This document shows positions 10,701 to 25,700 of a stretch of 64,000 bases of DNA, one piece after another. How positions within the stretch are numbered: position 1 is the stretch's first letter; each line of letters opens with the position of its first letter. This stretch comes from Aquatica leii (taxonomy: Eukaryota > Arthropoda > Insecta > Coleoptera > Lampyridae). The notes under the pieces are model-generated. The model was not told where the DNA came from and ran no database searches. It saw nothing but the letters and a program-made list of their open reading frames with translations. The stretch is from NCBI GenBank assembly GCA_035610365.1, contig CM069435.1, positions 87,391,389 through 87,455,388 on the forward strand. Direction: 5' to 3'. A program made the position numbers and the translations under genes.

Positions 10701-13700
10701 GAAGTTAAAGGAAGGTATTAAAATCTCCATCACATGTTAAAAAAATAATTTTTATTTACTATCAAGAAGCTAGAATTAACGTCAAAGAATTAGGCTTGAC
10801 ATGTAAATAATTGAGTCAAAAATACAACCAGTTAATTTAATAATCGTTAAAATTCTTTGAGAAAGTTAATGATACTTTGTTTACATTTGTAGGAGACCTA
10901 CACAATTTTTTAAATTCCAAGTGTAACTAAATTTTACAAAAACAAACATGGTTGACCTAAAGCCTACTGCTATAAGGCGAAATCCAAGAGAGGTGTTAAA
11001 ATATCCAATATTTGTAAAAAAATCATCTTTTGTTTACTACCAAGAACCTATATTTAACGTCAAAAGTTAACTTTGACAAGAAAATAATTGAGTCAAAAAA
11101 ATACAAACAGTTAATTTAATGATAGTTAAATTTCTTTGAGAAAGTTAATGATACTTTGTTTACATTTGCACGAAACCTACACAATTCTTTTTTTAAATTC
11201 CAAGTGTAATTAAATTTTACAAAAAACAAACATGGTTGACCTATAGCCTACTGCTATAATGTGATATCCAAGAGAGGTATTAAAATATGCATTACCTGTT
11301 AAAAAAATAATAACTTTTTGTTTAGTACCAAGAAGCTAGATTTGACGTCAAAAAATTAACTTTGATTTGTCAATAATTGAGTAAAAATGTTTTTTGTTTT
11401 CTTTACATTTGCGCGAGATCTGCACCATCTTATTTTTAAAAATTTCTAGTGTAATTAAATTTTACAAAAACCAAACCATTAAATCTTATATGTTAAAAAA
11501 ATAATTTATTGTTCACTACCAAGAAGCTAGATTAGACGTAAGAAAAATTAACTTTGACACGTAAATAATCGAGTCAAAAATACAATCATAGTTTATATAA
11601 TAACATTTAAAATTCTTTGATAAAGTTAAATGATACTTTGTATACATTTGCACGAGACCTACACAATTCTTCTTCAAACATGGTTGACCTATATGCTATA
11701 AGAAGTTAAAGGAAGGTATTAAAATCTCCATTACATGTTAAAAAAAAATAATTTTTTGTTTACTATCAAGAAGCTAGAATTAACGTCAAAGAATTAGGCT
11801 TGACATGTAAATAATTGAGTCAAAAAAATACAACCAGTTAATTTAATAATCGTTAAAATTCTTTGAGAAAGTTAATGATACTTTGTTTACATTTGTAGGA
11901 GGCCTACACAATTTTTAAATTCCAAGTGTAACTAAATTTTACAAAAACAAACATGGTTGACCTAAAGCCTACTGCTATAAGGCGAAATCCAAGAGAGGTG
12001 TTAAAATATGCAATATTTGTAAAAAAAATCATCTTTTGTTTACTACCAAGAACCTATATTTAACGTCAAAAAGTTAACTTTGACAAGAAAATAATTGAGT
12101 CAAAAAAATACAAACAGTTAATTTAATGATAGTTAAATTTCTTTGAGAAAGTTAATGATACTTTGTTTACATTTGCACAGAAACCTACACAATTCTTTTT
12201 TAAATTCCAAGTGTAATTAAATTTTACAAAAACAAACATGGTTGACCTATAGCCTACTGCTATAATGTGATATCCAAGAGAGGTATTAAAATATGCATTA
12301 CCTGTTAAAAAATAATAACTTTTTGTTTAGTACCAAGAAGCTAGATTTGACGTCAAAAATTAACTTTGATTTGTCAATAATTGACTAAAAAAATGTTTTT
12401 TTTGTTTTCTTTGCATTTGCGCGAGATCTGCACCATCTTATTTTTTAAAAATTTCTAGTGTAATTAAATTTTACAAAAACCAAACCATTAAATCTTATAT
12501 GTTAAAAAATAATTTATTGTTCACTACCAAGAAGCTAGATTAGACGTAAGAAAAATTAACTTTGACACGTAAATAATCGAGTCAAAAAATACAATCATAG
12601 TTTATATAATAACATTTAAAATTCTTTGATAAAGTTAAATGATACTTTGTATACATTTGCACGAGACCTACACAATTCTTCTTCAAACATGGTTGACCTA
12701 TATGCTATAAGAAGTTAAAGGAAGGTATTAAAATCTCCATTACATGTTAAAAAAAAATAATTTTTTGTTTACTATCAAGAAGCTAGAATTAACGTCAAAG
12801 AATTAGGCTTGACATGTAAATAATTGAGTCAAAAAAATACAACCAGTTAATTTAATAATCGTTAAAATTCTTTGAGAAAGTTAATGATACTTTGTTTACA
12901 TTTGTAGGAGACCTACACAATTTTTTTAAATTCCAAGTGTAACTAAATTTTACAAAAAAACAAACATGGTTGACCTAAAGCCTACTGCTATAAGGCAGAA
13001 ATCCAAGAGAGGTGTTAAAATATCCAATATTTGTAAAAAAAAATCATCTTTTGTTCACTACCAAGAAGCTAGATTTGACGTCAAAAAACTAACTTTGACA
13101 AGTAAATAATTGAGTCAAAAAAATACAAATATAGTTAATTTAACAATAGTTAAAATTCTTTGAGATAGTTAATGACCCCTTGTTTACATTTGCACGAGAC
13201 CTACACAATTCTTTTTTTTAAATTCCAAGTGTAATTAAATTTTACAAAAAAACAAACATGGTTGACCTAAAGCCTACTGCTATAAGGCGAAATCTAAGAG
13301 AGGTGTTTAAATATCCAATACCTGTAAAAAAATCATTTTTTGTTCACTACTAAGAAACTAGATTTGACGTCAAAAATTAACTTTGACAAGTAAATAATTG
13401 AGTCAAAAAAATACAAATATAGTTAATTTAACAATAGTTTGAGATACTTAATGACACTTTATTTACATTTGCACGAGACCTACACAATTCTTTTTTTTAA
13501 TTCCAAGTGTATCTAAATTTTTACACAAAAAAAAACATAGTTGACCTAAAGCCTGCAGCTATAAGGTAAAATCTAAGAGAGCTATTAAAATATGCATTAC
13601 CTGTTAAAAAAATAATAACTTTTTGTTTAGTACCAAGAAGCTAGATTTGACGTCAAAAATTAACTTTGATTTGTCAATAATTGAGTAAAAAATGTTTTTT

Positions 13701-16700
13701 TGTTTTCTTTACATTTGCGCGAGATCTGCACCATCTTATTTTTAAAAATTTCTAGTGTAATTAAATTTTACAAAAACCAAACCATTAAATCTTATATGTT
13801 AAAAAAATAATTTATTGTTTACTACCAAGAAGCTAGATTAGACGTAAGAAAAATTAACTTTGACACGTAAATAATCGAGTCAAAAATACAAACGTAGTTT
13901 ATATAATAATATTTAAAATTCTTTGATAAAGTTAAATGATGCTTTGTATACATTTGCATGAGACCTACACAATTCTTCTTCAAACATGGTTGACCTATAT
14001 GCTATAAGATGAAGTTAAAGGAAGGTATTAAAATCTCCATCACATGTTAAAAAAAAATAATTTTTTATTTACTATCAAGAAGCTAGAATTAACGTCAAAG
14101 AATTAGGCTTGACATGTAAATAATTGAGTCAAAAAAATACAACCAGTTAATTTAATAATCGTTAAAATTCTTTGAGAAAGTTAATGATACTTTGTTTACA
14201 TTTGTAGGAGACCTACACAATTTTTAAATTCCAAGTGTAACTAAATTTTACAAAAAACAAACATGGTTGACCTAAAGCCTACTGCTATAAGGCGAAATCC
14301 AAGAGAGGTGTTAAAATATCCAATATTTGTAAAAAATCATCTTTTGTTTACTACCAAGAACCTATATTTAACGTCAAAAAGTTAACTTTGACAAGAAAAT
14401 AATTGAGTCAAAAAAATACAAACAGTTAATTTAATGATAGTTAAATTTCTTTGAGAAAGTTAATGATACTTTGTTTACATTTGCACGAAACCTACACAAT
14501 TCTTTTTTTAAATTCCAAGTGTAATTAAATTTTACAAAAACAAACATGGTTGACCTATAGCCTACTGCTATAATGTGATATCCAAGAGAGGTATTAAAAT
14601 ATGCATTACCTGTTAAAAAATAATAATAACTTTTTGTTTAGTACCAAGAAGCTAGATTTGACGTCAAAAAATTAACTTTGATTTATCAATAATTGAGTAA
14701 AAAAATGTTTTTTTGTTTTCTTTACATTTTCGCGATATCTGCACAATCTTATTTTTTAAAAATTTCTAGTGTAATTAAATTTTACAAAAACCAAACCATT
14801 AAATCTTATATGTTAAAAAAAATAATTTATTGTTCACTACCAAGAAGCTAGATTAGACGTAAGAAAAATTAACTTTGACACGTAAATAATCGAGTCAAAA
14901 AATACAATCATAGTTTATATAATAACATTTAAAATTCTTTGATAAAGTTAAATGATACTTTGTATACATTTGCACGAGACCTACACAATTCTTCTTCAAA
15001 CATGGTTGACCTATATGCTATAAGAAGTTAAAGGAAGGTATTAAAATCTCCATTACATGTTAAAAAAAAATAATTTTTTGTTTACTATCAAGAAGCTAGA
15101 ATTAACGTCAAAGAATTAGGCTTGACATGTAAATAATTGAGTCAAAAAAATACAACCAGTTAATTTAATAATCGTTAAAATTCTTTGAGAAAGTTAATGA
15201 TACTTTGTTTACATTTGTAGGAGGCCTACACAATTTTTTTAAATTCCAAGTGTAACTAAATTTTACAAAAAACAAACATGGTTGACCTAAAGCCTACTGC
15301 TATAAGGCGAAATCCAAGAGAGGTGTTAAAATATCCAATATTTGTAAAAAAAATCATCTTTTGTTTACTACCAAGAACCTATATTTAACGTCAAAAAGTT
15401 AACTTTGACAAGAAAATAATTGAGTCAAAAAAATACAAACAGTTAATTTAATGATAGTTAAATTTCTTTGAGAAAGTTAATGATACTTTGTTTACATTTG
15501 CACAGAAACCTACACAATTCTTTTTTAAATTCCAAGTGTAATTAAATTTTACAAAAAACAAACATGGTTGACCTATAGCCTACTGCTATAATGTGATATC
15601 CAAGAGAGGTATTAAAATATGCATTACCTGTTAAAAAATAATAACTTTTGTTTAGTACCAAGAAGCTAGATTTGACGTCAAAAATTAACTTTGATTTGTC
15701 AATAATTGAGTAAAAAAATGTTTTTTTTGTTTTCTTTACATTTGCGCGAGATCTGCACCATCTTATTTTTTAAAAATTTCTAGTGTAATTAAATTTTACA
15801 AAAACCAAACCATTAAATCTTATATGTTAAAAAAAATAATTTATTGTTCACTACCAAGAAGCTAGATTAGACGTAAGAAAAATTAACTTTGACACGTAAA
15901 TAATCGAGTCAAAAAATACAATCATAGTTTATATAATAACATTTAAAATTCTTTGATAAAGTTAAATGATACTTTGTATACATTTGCACGAGACCTACAC
16001 AATTCTTCTTCAAACATGGTTGACCTATATGCTATAAGAAGTTAAAGGAAGGTATTAAAATCTCCATTACATGTTAAAAAAAAATAATTTTTTGTTTACT
16101 ATCAAGAAGCTAGAATTAACGTCAAAGAATTAGGCTTGACATGTAAATAATTGAGTCAAAAAAATACAACCAGTTAATTTAATAATCGTTAAAATTCTTT
16201 GAGAAAGTTAATGATACTTTGTTTACATTTGTAGGAGGCCTACACAATTTTTTTAAATTCCAAGTGTAACTAAATTTTACAAAAAAACAAACATGGTTGA
16301 CCTAAAGCCTACTGCTATAAGGCGAAATCCAAGAGAGGTGTTAAAATATCCAATATTTGTAAAAAAAATCATCTTTTGTTTACTACCAAGAACCTATATT
16401 TAACGTCAAAAAGTTAACTTTGACAAGAAAATAATTGAGTCAAAAAATACAAACAGTTAATTTAATGATAGTTAAATTTCTTTGAGAAAGTTAATGATAC
16501 TTTGTTTACATTTGCACGAGACCTACACAATTCTTTTTTTAAATTCCAAGTGTAATTAAATTTTACAAAAAAACAAACATGGTTGACCTATAGCCTACTG
16601 CTATAATGTGATATCCAAGAGAGGTATTAAAATATGCATTACCTGTTAAAAAAATAATAACTTTTTGTTTAGTACCAAGAAGCTAGATTTGACGTCAAAA

Positions 16701-19700
16701 AATTAACTTTGATTTGTCAATAATTGAGTAAAAAAATGTTTTTTTTGTTTTCTTTACATTTGCGCGAGATCTGCACCATCTTATTTTTAAAAATTTCTAG
16801 TGTAATTAAATTTTACAAAAACCAAACCATTAAATCTTATATGTTAAAAAAAATAATTTATTGTTCACTACCAAGAAGCTAGATTAGACGTAAGAAAAAT
16901 TAACTTTGACACGTAAATAATCGAGTCAAAAAATACAATCATAGTTTATATAATAACATTTAAAATTCTTTGATAAAGTTAAATGATACTTTGTATACAT
17001 TTGCACGAGACCTACACAATTCTTCTTCAAACATGGTTGACCTATATGCTATAAGAAGTTAAAGGAAGGTATTAAAATCTCCATTACATGTTAAAAAAAT
17101 AATTTTTGTTTACTATCAAGAAGCTAGAATTAACGTCAAAGAATTAGGCTTGACATGTAAATAATTGAGTCAAAAATACAACCAGTTAATTTAATAATCG
17201 TTAAAATTCTTTGAGAAAGTTAATGATACTTTGTTTACATTTGTAGGAGACCTACACAATTTTTTTAAATTCCAAGTGTAACTAAATTTTACAAAAAAAC
17301 AAACATGGTTGACCTAAAGCCTACTGCTATAAGGCGAAATCCAAGAGAGGTGTTAAAATATCCAATATTTGTAAAAAAAATCATCTTTTGTTTACTACCA
17401 AGAACCTATATTTAACGTCAAAAAGTTAACTTTGACAAGAAAATAATTGAGTCAAAAAAATACAAACAGTTAATTTAATGATAGTTAAATTTCTTTGAGA
17501 AAGTTAATGATACTTTGTTTACATTTGCACGAGACCTACACAATTCTTTTTTTAAATTCCAAGTGTAATTAAATTTTACAAAAAAACAAACATGGTTGAC
17601 GTAAAGCCTACTGCTATAAGGTAAAATCCAAGAGAGGTATTAAAATATCCAATATCTGTAAAAAAAATAATTTTTTGTTTACTACCAAGAAGCTAGATTT
17701 GACGTCAAAAAATTAACATTGACACGTAAATAATTGATTCAAAAAAAAAAACACGCAGTTATTTTAATAATAGTTAAAATTCTTTCAGAAAGCTAATGAT
17801 ACTTTGTTTACATTTGCACGACACCTACACAAATCTTTTTTTTAATTACAAGTGTAATTACATTTTACAAAAAACAAACATGTTGACCTATAGCCTACTG
17901 CTATAAGGTGATATCCAAGAGAGGTATTAAAATATGCATTACCTGTTAAAAAAATAATAACTTTTTGTTTAGTACCAAGAAGCTAGATTTGACGTCAAAA
18001 AATTAACTTTGATTTGTCAATAATTGAGTAAAAAAATGTTTTTGTTTTCTTTACATTTGCGCGAGATCTGCACCATCTTATTTTTAAAAATTTCTAGTGT
18101 AATTAAATTTTACAAAAACCAAACCATTAAATCTTATATGTTAAAAAAAATAATTTATTGTTTACTACCAAGAAGCTAGATTAGACGTAAGAAAAATTAA
18201 CTTTGACACGTAAATAATCGAGTCAAAAAATACAAACGTAGTTTATATAATAATATTTAAAATTCTTTGATAAAGTTAAATGATGCTTTGTATACATTTG
18301 CATGAGACCTACACAATTCTTCTTCAAACATGGTTGACCTATATGCTATAAGATGAAGTTAAAGGAAGGTATTAAAATCTCCATCACATGTTAAAAAAAA
18401 ATAATTTTTTATTTACTATCAAGAAGCTAGAATTAACGTCAAAGAATTAGGCTTGACATGTAAATAATTGAGTCAAAAAAATACAACCAGTTAATTTAAT
18501 AATCGTTAAAATTCTTTGAGAAAGTTAATGATACTTTGTTTACATTTGTAGGAGACCTACACAATTTTTTTAAATTCCAAGTGTAACTAAATTTTACAAA
18601 AAAACAAACATGGTTGACCTAAAGCCTACTGCTATAAGGCGAAATCCAAGAGAGGTGTTAAAATATCCAATATTTGTAAAAAAAATCATCTTTTGTTTAC
18701 TACCAAGAACCTATATTTAACGTCAAAAAGTTAACTTTGACAAGAAAATAATTGAGTCAAAAAAATACAAACAGTTAATTTAATGATAGTTAAATTTCTT
18801 TGAGAAAGTTAATGATACTTTGTTTACATTTGCACGAAACCTACACAATTCTTTTTTTAAATTCCAAGTGTAATTAAATTTTACAAAAAAACAAACATGG
18901 TTGACCTATAGCCTACTGCTATAATGTGATATCCAAGAGAGGTATTAAAATATGCATTACCTGTTAAAAAAATAATAACTTTTTGTTTAGTACCAAGAAG
19001 CTAGATTTGACGTCAAAAAATTAACTTTGATTTGTCAATAATTGAGTAAAAAAATGTTTTTTTTGTTTTCTTTACATTTGCGCGAGATCTGCACCATCTT
19101 ATTTTTTAAAAATTTCTAGTGTAATTAAATTTTACAAAAACCAAACCATTAAATCTTATATGTTAAAAAAAATAATTTATTGTTCACTACCAAGAAGCTA
19201 GATTAGACGTAAGAAAAATTAACTTTGACACGTAAATAATCGAGTCAAAAAATACAATCATAGTTTATATAATAACATTTAAAATTCTTTGATAAAGTTA
19301 AATGATACTTTGTATACATTTGCACGAGACCTACACAATTCTTCTTCAAACATGGTTGACCTATATGCTATAAGAAGTTAAAGGAAGGTATTAAAATCTC
19401 CATTACATGTTAAAAAAAAATAATTTTTTGTTTACTATCAAGAAGCTAGAATTAACGTCAAAGAATTAGGCTTGACATGTAAATAATTGAGTCAAAAAAA
19501 TACAACCAGTTAATTTAATAATCGTTAAAATTCTTTGAGAAAGTTAATGATACTTTGTTTACATTTGTAGGAGGCCTACACAATTTTTTAAATTCCAAGT
19601 GTAACTAAATTTTACAAAAACAAACATGGTTGACCTAAAGCCTACTGCTATAAGGCGAAATCCAAGAGAGGTGTTAAAATATCCAATATTTGTAAAAAAT

Positions 19701-22700
19701 CATCTTTTGTTTACTACCAAGAACCTATATTTAACGTCAAAAAGTTAACTTTGACAAGAAAATAATTGAGTCAAAAAAATACAAACAGTTAATTTAATGA
19801 TAGTTAAATTTCTTTGAGAAAGTTAATGATACTTTGTTTACATTTGCACGAAACCTACACAATTCTTTTTTTAAATTCCAAGTGTAATTAAATTTTACAA
19901 AAACAAACATGGTTGACCTATAGCCTACTGCTATAATGTGATATCCAAGAGAGGTATTAAAATATGCATTACCTGTTAAAAATAATAACTTTTTGTTTAG
20001 TACCAAGAAGCTAGATTTGACGTCAAAAAATTAACTTTGATTTGTCAATAATTGAGTAAAAAAATGTTTTTTTTGTTTTCTTTACATTTGCGCGAGATCT
20101 GCACCATCTTATTTTTTAAAAATTTCTAGTGTAATTAAATTTTACAAAAACCAAACCATTAAATCTTATATGTTAAAAAAAATAATTTATTGTTCACTAC
20201 CAAGAAGCTAGATTAGACGTAAGAAAAATTAACTTTGACACGTAAATAATCGAGTCAAAAATACAATCATAGTTTATATAATAACATTTAAAATTCTTTG
20301 ATAAAGTTAAATGATACTTTGTATACATTTGCACGAGACCTACACAATTCTTCTTCAAACATGGTTGACCTATATGCTATAAGAAGTTAAAGGAAGGTAT
20401 TAAAATCTCCATTACATGTTAAAAAAATAATTTTTTGTTTACTATCAAGAAGCTAGAATTAACGTCAAAGAATTAGGCTTGACATGTAAATAATTGAGTC
20501 AAAAAATACAACCAGTTAATTTAATAATCGTTAAAATTCTTTGAGAAAGTTAATGATACTTTGTTTACATTTGTAGGAGGCCTACACAATTTTTTTAAAT
20601 TCCAAGTGTAACTAAATTTTACAAAAAAACAAACATGGTTGACCTAAAGCCTACTGCTATAAGGCGAAATCCAAGAGAGGTGTTAAAATATCCAATATTT
20701 GTAAAAAAAATCATCTTTTGTTTACTACCAAGAACCTATATTTAACGTCAAAAAGTTAACTTTGACAAGAAAATAATTGAGTCAAAAAAATACAAACAGT
20801 TAATTTAATGATAGTTAAATTTCTTTGAGAAAGTTAATGATACTTTGTTTACATTTGCACAGAGACCTACACAATTCTTTTTTAAATTCCAAGTGTAATT
20901 AAATTTTACAAAAAACAAACATGGTTGACCTATAGCCTACTGCTATAATGTGATATCCAAGAGAGGTATTAAAATATGCATTACCTGTTAAAAAAATAAT
21001 AACTTTTTGTTTAGTACCAAGAAGCTAGATTTGACGTCAAAAAATTAACTTTGATTTGTCAATAATTGAGTAAAAAAATGTTTTTTTTGTTTTCTTTACA
21101 TTTGCGCGAGATCTGCACCATCTTATTTTTTAAAAATTTCTAGTGTAATTAAATTTTACAAAAACCAAACCATTAAATCTTATATGTTAAAAAAAATAAT
21201 TTATTGTTCACTACCAAGAAGCTAGATTAGACGTAAGAAAAATTAACTTTGACACGTAAATAATCGAGTCAAAAATACAATCATAGTTTATATAATAACA
21301 TTTAAAATTCTTTGATAAAGTTAAATGATACTTTGTATACATTTGCACGAGACCTACACAATTCTTCTTCAAACATGGTTGACCTATATGCTATAAGAAG
21401 TTAAAGGAAGGTATTAAAATCTCCATTACATGTTAAAAAAATAATAATTTTTGTTAACTACCAAGAAGCTAGAATTAACGTCAAAGAATTAGGCTTGTCA
21501 TGTAAATAATTGAGTCAAAAAAATACAACCAGTTAATTTAATAATCGTTAAAATTCTTTGAGAAAGTTAATGACACTTTGTTTACATTTGCACGAGACCT
21601 ACACAATTCTTTTTTTTTTAAATTCCAAGTGTAACTAAATTTTACAAATAAACAAACATGGTTGACCTAAAGCCTACTGCTATGAGGCGAAATCCAAGAG
21701 AGGTATTAAAATATCCAATATCTGTAAAAAAAATAATTTTTTGTTTACTACCAAGAAGCTAGATTTGACGTCAAAAAATTAACTTTGACAAGCAAATAAT
21801 TGAGTCAAAAAAATACAAACAGTTAATTTAATAATAGTTAAATTTCGTTGAGAAAGTTAATGATACTTTAGTTACATTTGTACGAGACCTACACAATTCT
21901 TTTTTTAATTACAAGTGTAATTACATTTTACAAAAAAACAAACATGTTGACCTAAAGCCTACTGCTATAAGGCGAAATATAAGAGAGGTGTTAAAATATC
22001 CAATATCTGTAAAAAAAATCATTTTTTGTTTACTACCAAGAAGCTAGATTTGACGTCAAAAAATTAACTTTGACAAGTAAATAATTGAGTCAAAAAAATA
22101 CAAACAGTTAATTTAATAATAGTTAAAATTCTTTAAGAAAGTTAATGATACTTTGTTTACATTTGCACGAGACCTACACAAATTTTTTTTTGAATTCCAA
22201 GTGTAACTAAATTTTACAAAAAAACAAACATGGTTGACCTATAGCCTACTGCTATAAGGTGATATCCAAGAGAGGTATTAAAATATGCATTACCTGTTAA
22301 AAAAATAATAACTTTTTGTTTAGTACCAAGAAGCTAGATTTGACGTCAAAAAATTAACTTTGATTTGTCAATAATTGAGTAAAAAATGTTTTTTTGTTTT
22401 CTTTACATTTGCGCGAGATCTGCACCATCTTATTTTTTAAAAATTTCTAGTGTAATTAAATTTTACAAAAACCAAACCATTAAATCTTATATGTTAAAAA
22501 AAATAATTTATTGTTTACTACCAAGAAGCTAGATTAGACGTAAGAAAAATTAACTTTGACACGTAAATAATCGAGTCAAAAAATACAAACGTAGTTTATA
22601 TAATAATATTTAAAATTCTTTGATAAAGTTAAATGATGCTTTGTATACATTTGCATGAGACCTACACAATTCTTCTTCAAACATGGTTGACCTATATGCT

Positions 22701-25700
22701 ATAAGATGAAGTTAAAGGAAGGTATTAAAATCTCCATCACATGTTAAAAAAAATAATTTTTTATTTACTATCAAGAAGCTAGAATTAACGTCAAAGAATT
22801 AGGCTTGACATGTAAATAATTGAGTCAAAAAAATACAACCAGTTAATTTAATAATCGTTAAAATTCTTTGAGAAAGTTAATGATACTTTGTTTACATTTG
22901 TAGGAGACCTACACAATTTTTAAATTCCAAGTGTAACTAAATTTTACAAAAAACAAACATGGTTGACCTAAAGCCTACTGCTATAAGGCGAAATCCAAGA
23001 GAGGTGTTAAAATATCCAATATTTGTAAAAAAAATCATCTTTTGTTTACTACCAAGAACCTATATTTAACGTCAAAAAGTTAACTTTGACAAGAAAATAA
23101 TTGAGTCAAAAAAATACAAACAGTTAATTTAATGATAGTTAAATTTCTTTGAGAAAGTTAATGATACTTTGTTTACATTTGCACGAAACCTACACAATTC
23201 TTTTTTTAAATTCCAAGTGTAATTAAATTTTACAAAAACAAACATGGTTGACCTATAGCCTACTGCTATAATGTGATATCCAAGAGAGGTATTAAAATAT
23301 GCATTACCTGTTAAAAAATAATAACTTTTTGTTTAGTACCAAGAAGCTAGATTTGACGTCAAAAATTAACTTTGATTTGTCAATAATTGAGTAAAAAAAT
23401 GTTTTTTTTGTTTTCTTTACATTTGCGCGAGATCTGCACCATCTTATTTTTTAAAAATTTCTAGTGTAATTAAATTTTACAAAAACCAAACCATTAAATC
23501 TTATATGTTAAAAAAAATAATTTATTGTTCACTACCAAGAAGCTAGATTAGACGTAAGAAAAATTAACTTTGACACGTAAATAATCGAGTCAAAAAATAC
23601 AATCATAGTTTATATAATAACATTTAAAATTCTTTGATAAAGTTAAATGATACTTTGTATACATTTGCACAGAGACCTACACAATTCTTCTTCAAACATG
23701 GTTGACCTATATGCTATAAGAAGTTAAAGGAAGGTATTAAAATCTCCATTACATGTTAAAAAATAATTTTTGTTTACTATCAAGAAGCTAGAATTAACGT
23801 CAAAGAATTCGGCTTGACATGTAAATAATTGAGTCAAAAATCCAACCAGTTAATTTAATAATCGTTAAAATTCTTTGAGAAAGTTAATGATACTTTGTTT
23901 ACATTTGTAGGAGGCCTACACAATTTTTTTAAATTCCAAGTGTAACTAAATTTTACAAAAAAACAAACATGGTTGACCTAAAGCCTACTGCTATAAGGCG
24001 AAATCCAAGAGAGGTGTTAAAATATCCAATATTTGTAAAAAAAAATCATCTTTGTTTACTACCAAGAACCTATATTTAACGTCAAAAGTTAACTTTGACA
24101 AGAAAATAATTGAGTCAAAAAAATACAAACAGTTAATTTAATGATAGTTAAATTTCTTTGAGAAAGTTAATGATACTTTGTTTACATTTGCACGAAACCT
24201 ACACAATTCTTTTTTTAAATTCCAAGTGTAATTAAATTTTACAAAAAAACAAACATGGTTGACCTATAGCCTACTGCTATAATGTGATATCCAAGAGAGG
24301 TATTAAAATATGCATTACCTGTTAAAAAAATAATAACTTTTTGTTTAGTACCAAGAAGCTAGATTTGACGTCAAAAAATTAACTTTGATTTGTCAATAAT
24401 TGAGTAAAAAAATGTTTTTTTTGTTTTCTTTACATTTGCGCGAGATCTGCACCATCTTATTTTTTAAAAATTTCTAGTGTAATTAAATTTTACAAAAACC
24501 AAACCATTAAATCTTATATGTTAAAAAAAATAATTTATTGTTCACTACCAAGAAGCTAGATTAGACGTAAGAAAAATTAACTTTGACACGTAAATAATCG
24601 AGTCAAAAAATACAAACATAGTTTATATAATAATATTTAAAATTCTTTGATAAAGTTAAATGATACTTTGTATACATTTGCACGAGACCTACACAATTCT
24701 TCTTCAAACATGGTTGACCTATATGCTATAAGAAGTTAAAGGAAGGTATTAAAATCTCCATTACATGTTAAAAAAAAATAATTTTTTGTTTACTATCAAG
24801 AAGCTAGAATTAACGTCAAAGAATTAGGCTTGACATGTAAATAATTGAGTCAAAAAAATACAACCAGTTAATTTAATAATCGTTAAAATTCTTTGAGAAA
24901 GTTAATGATACTTTGTTTACATTTGTAGGAGGCCTACACAATTTTTTTAAATTCCAAGTGTAACTAAATTTTACAAAAAAACAAACATGGTTGACCTATA
25001 GCCTACTGCTATAAGGTGATATCCAAGAGAGGTATTAAAATATGCATTACCTGTTAAAAAAATAATAACTTTTTGTTTAGTACCAAGAAGCTAGATTTGA
25101 CGTCAAAAAATTAACTTTGATTTGTCAATAATTGAGTAAAAAAATGTTTTTTTTGTTTTCTTTACATTTGCGCGAGATCTGCACCATCTTATTTTTTAAA
25201 AATTTCTAGTGTAATTAAATTTTACAAAAACCAAACCATTAAATCTTATATGTTAAAAAAAATAATTTATTGTTTACTACCAAGAAGCTAGATTAGACGT
25301 AAGAAAAATTAACTTTGACACGTAAATAATCGAGTCAAAAAATACAAACGTAGTTTATATAATAATATTTAAAATTCTTTGATAAAGTTAAATGATGCTT
25401 TGTATACATTTGCATGAGACCTACACAATTCTTCTTCAAACATGGTTGACCTATATGCTATAAGATGAAGTTAAAGGAAGGTATTAAAATCTCCATCACA
25501 TGTTAAAAAAAAATAATTTTTTATTTACTATCAAGAAGCTAGAATTAACGTCAAAGAATTAGGCTTGACATGTAAATAATTGAGTCAAAAAAATACAACC
25601 AGTTAATTTAATAATCGTTAAAATTCTTTGAGAAAGTTAATGATACTTTGTTTACATTTGTAGGAGACCTACACAATTTTTTTAAATTCCAAGTGTAACT

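Noticed and set aside
19794..20006. 70-codon minus-strand ORF inside the satellite
   Set aside because: It is a satellite translation opened by shortened homopolymer runs in one unit; equivalent units are closed.
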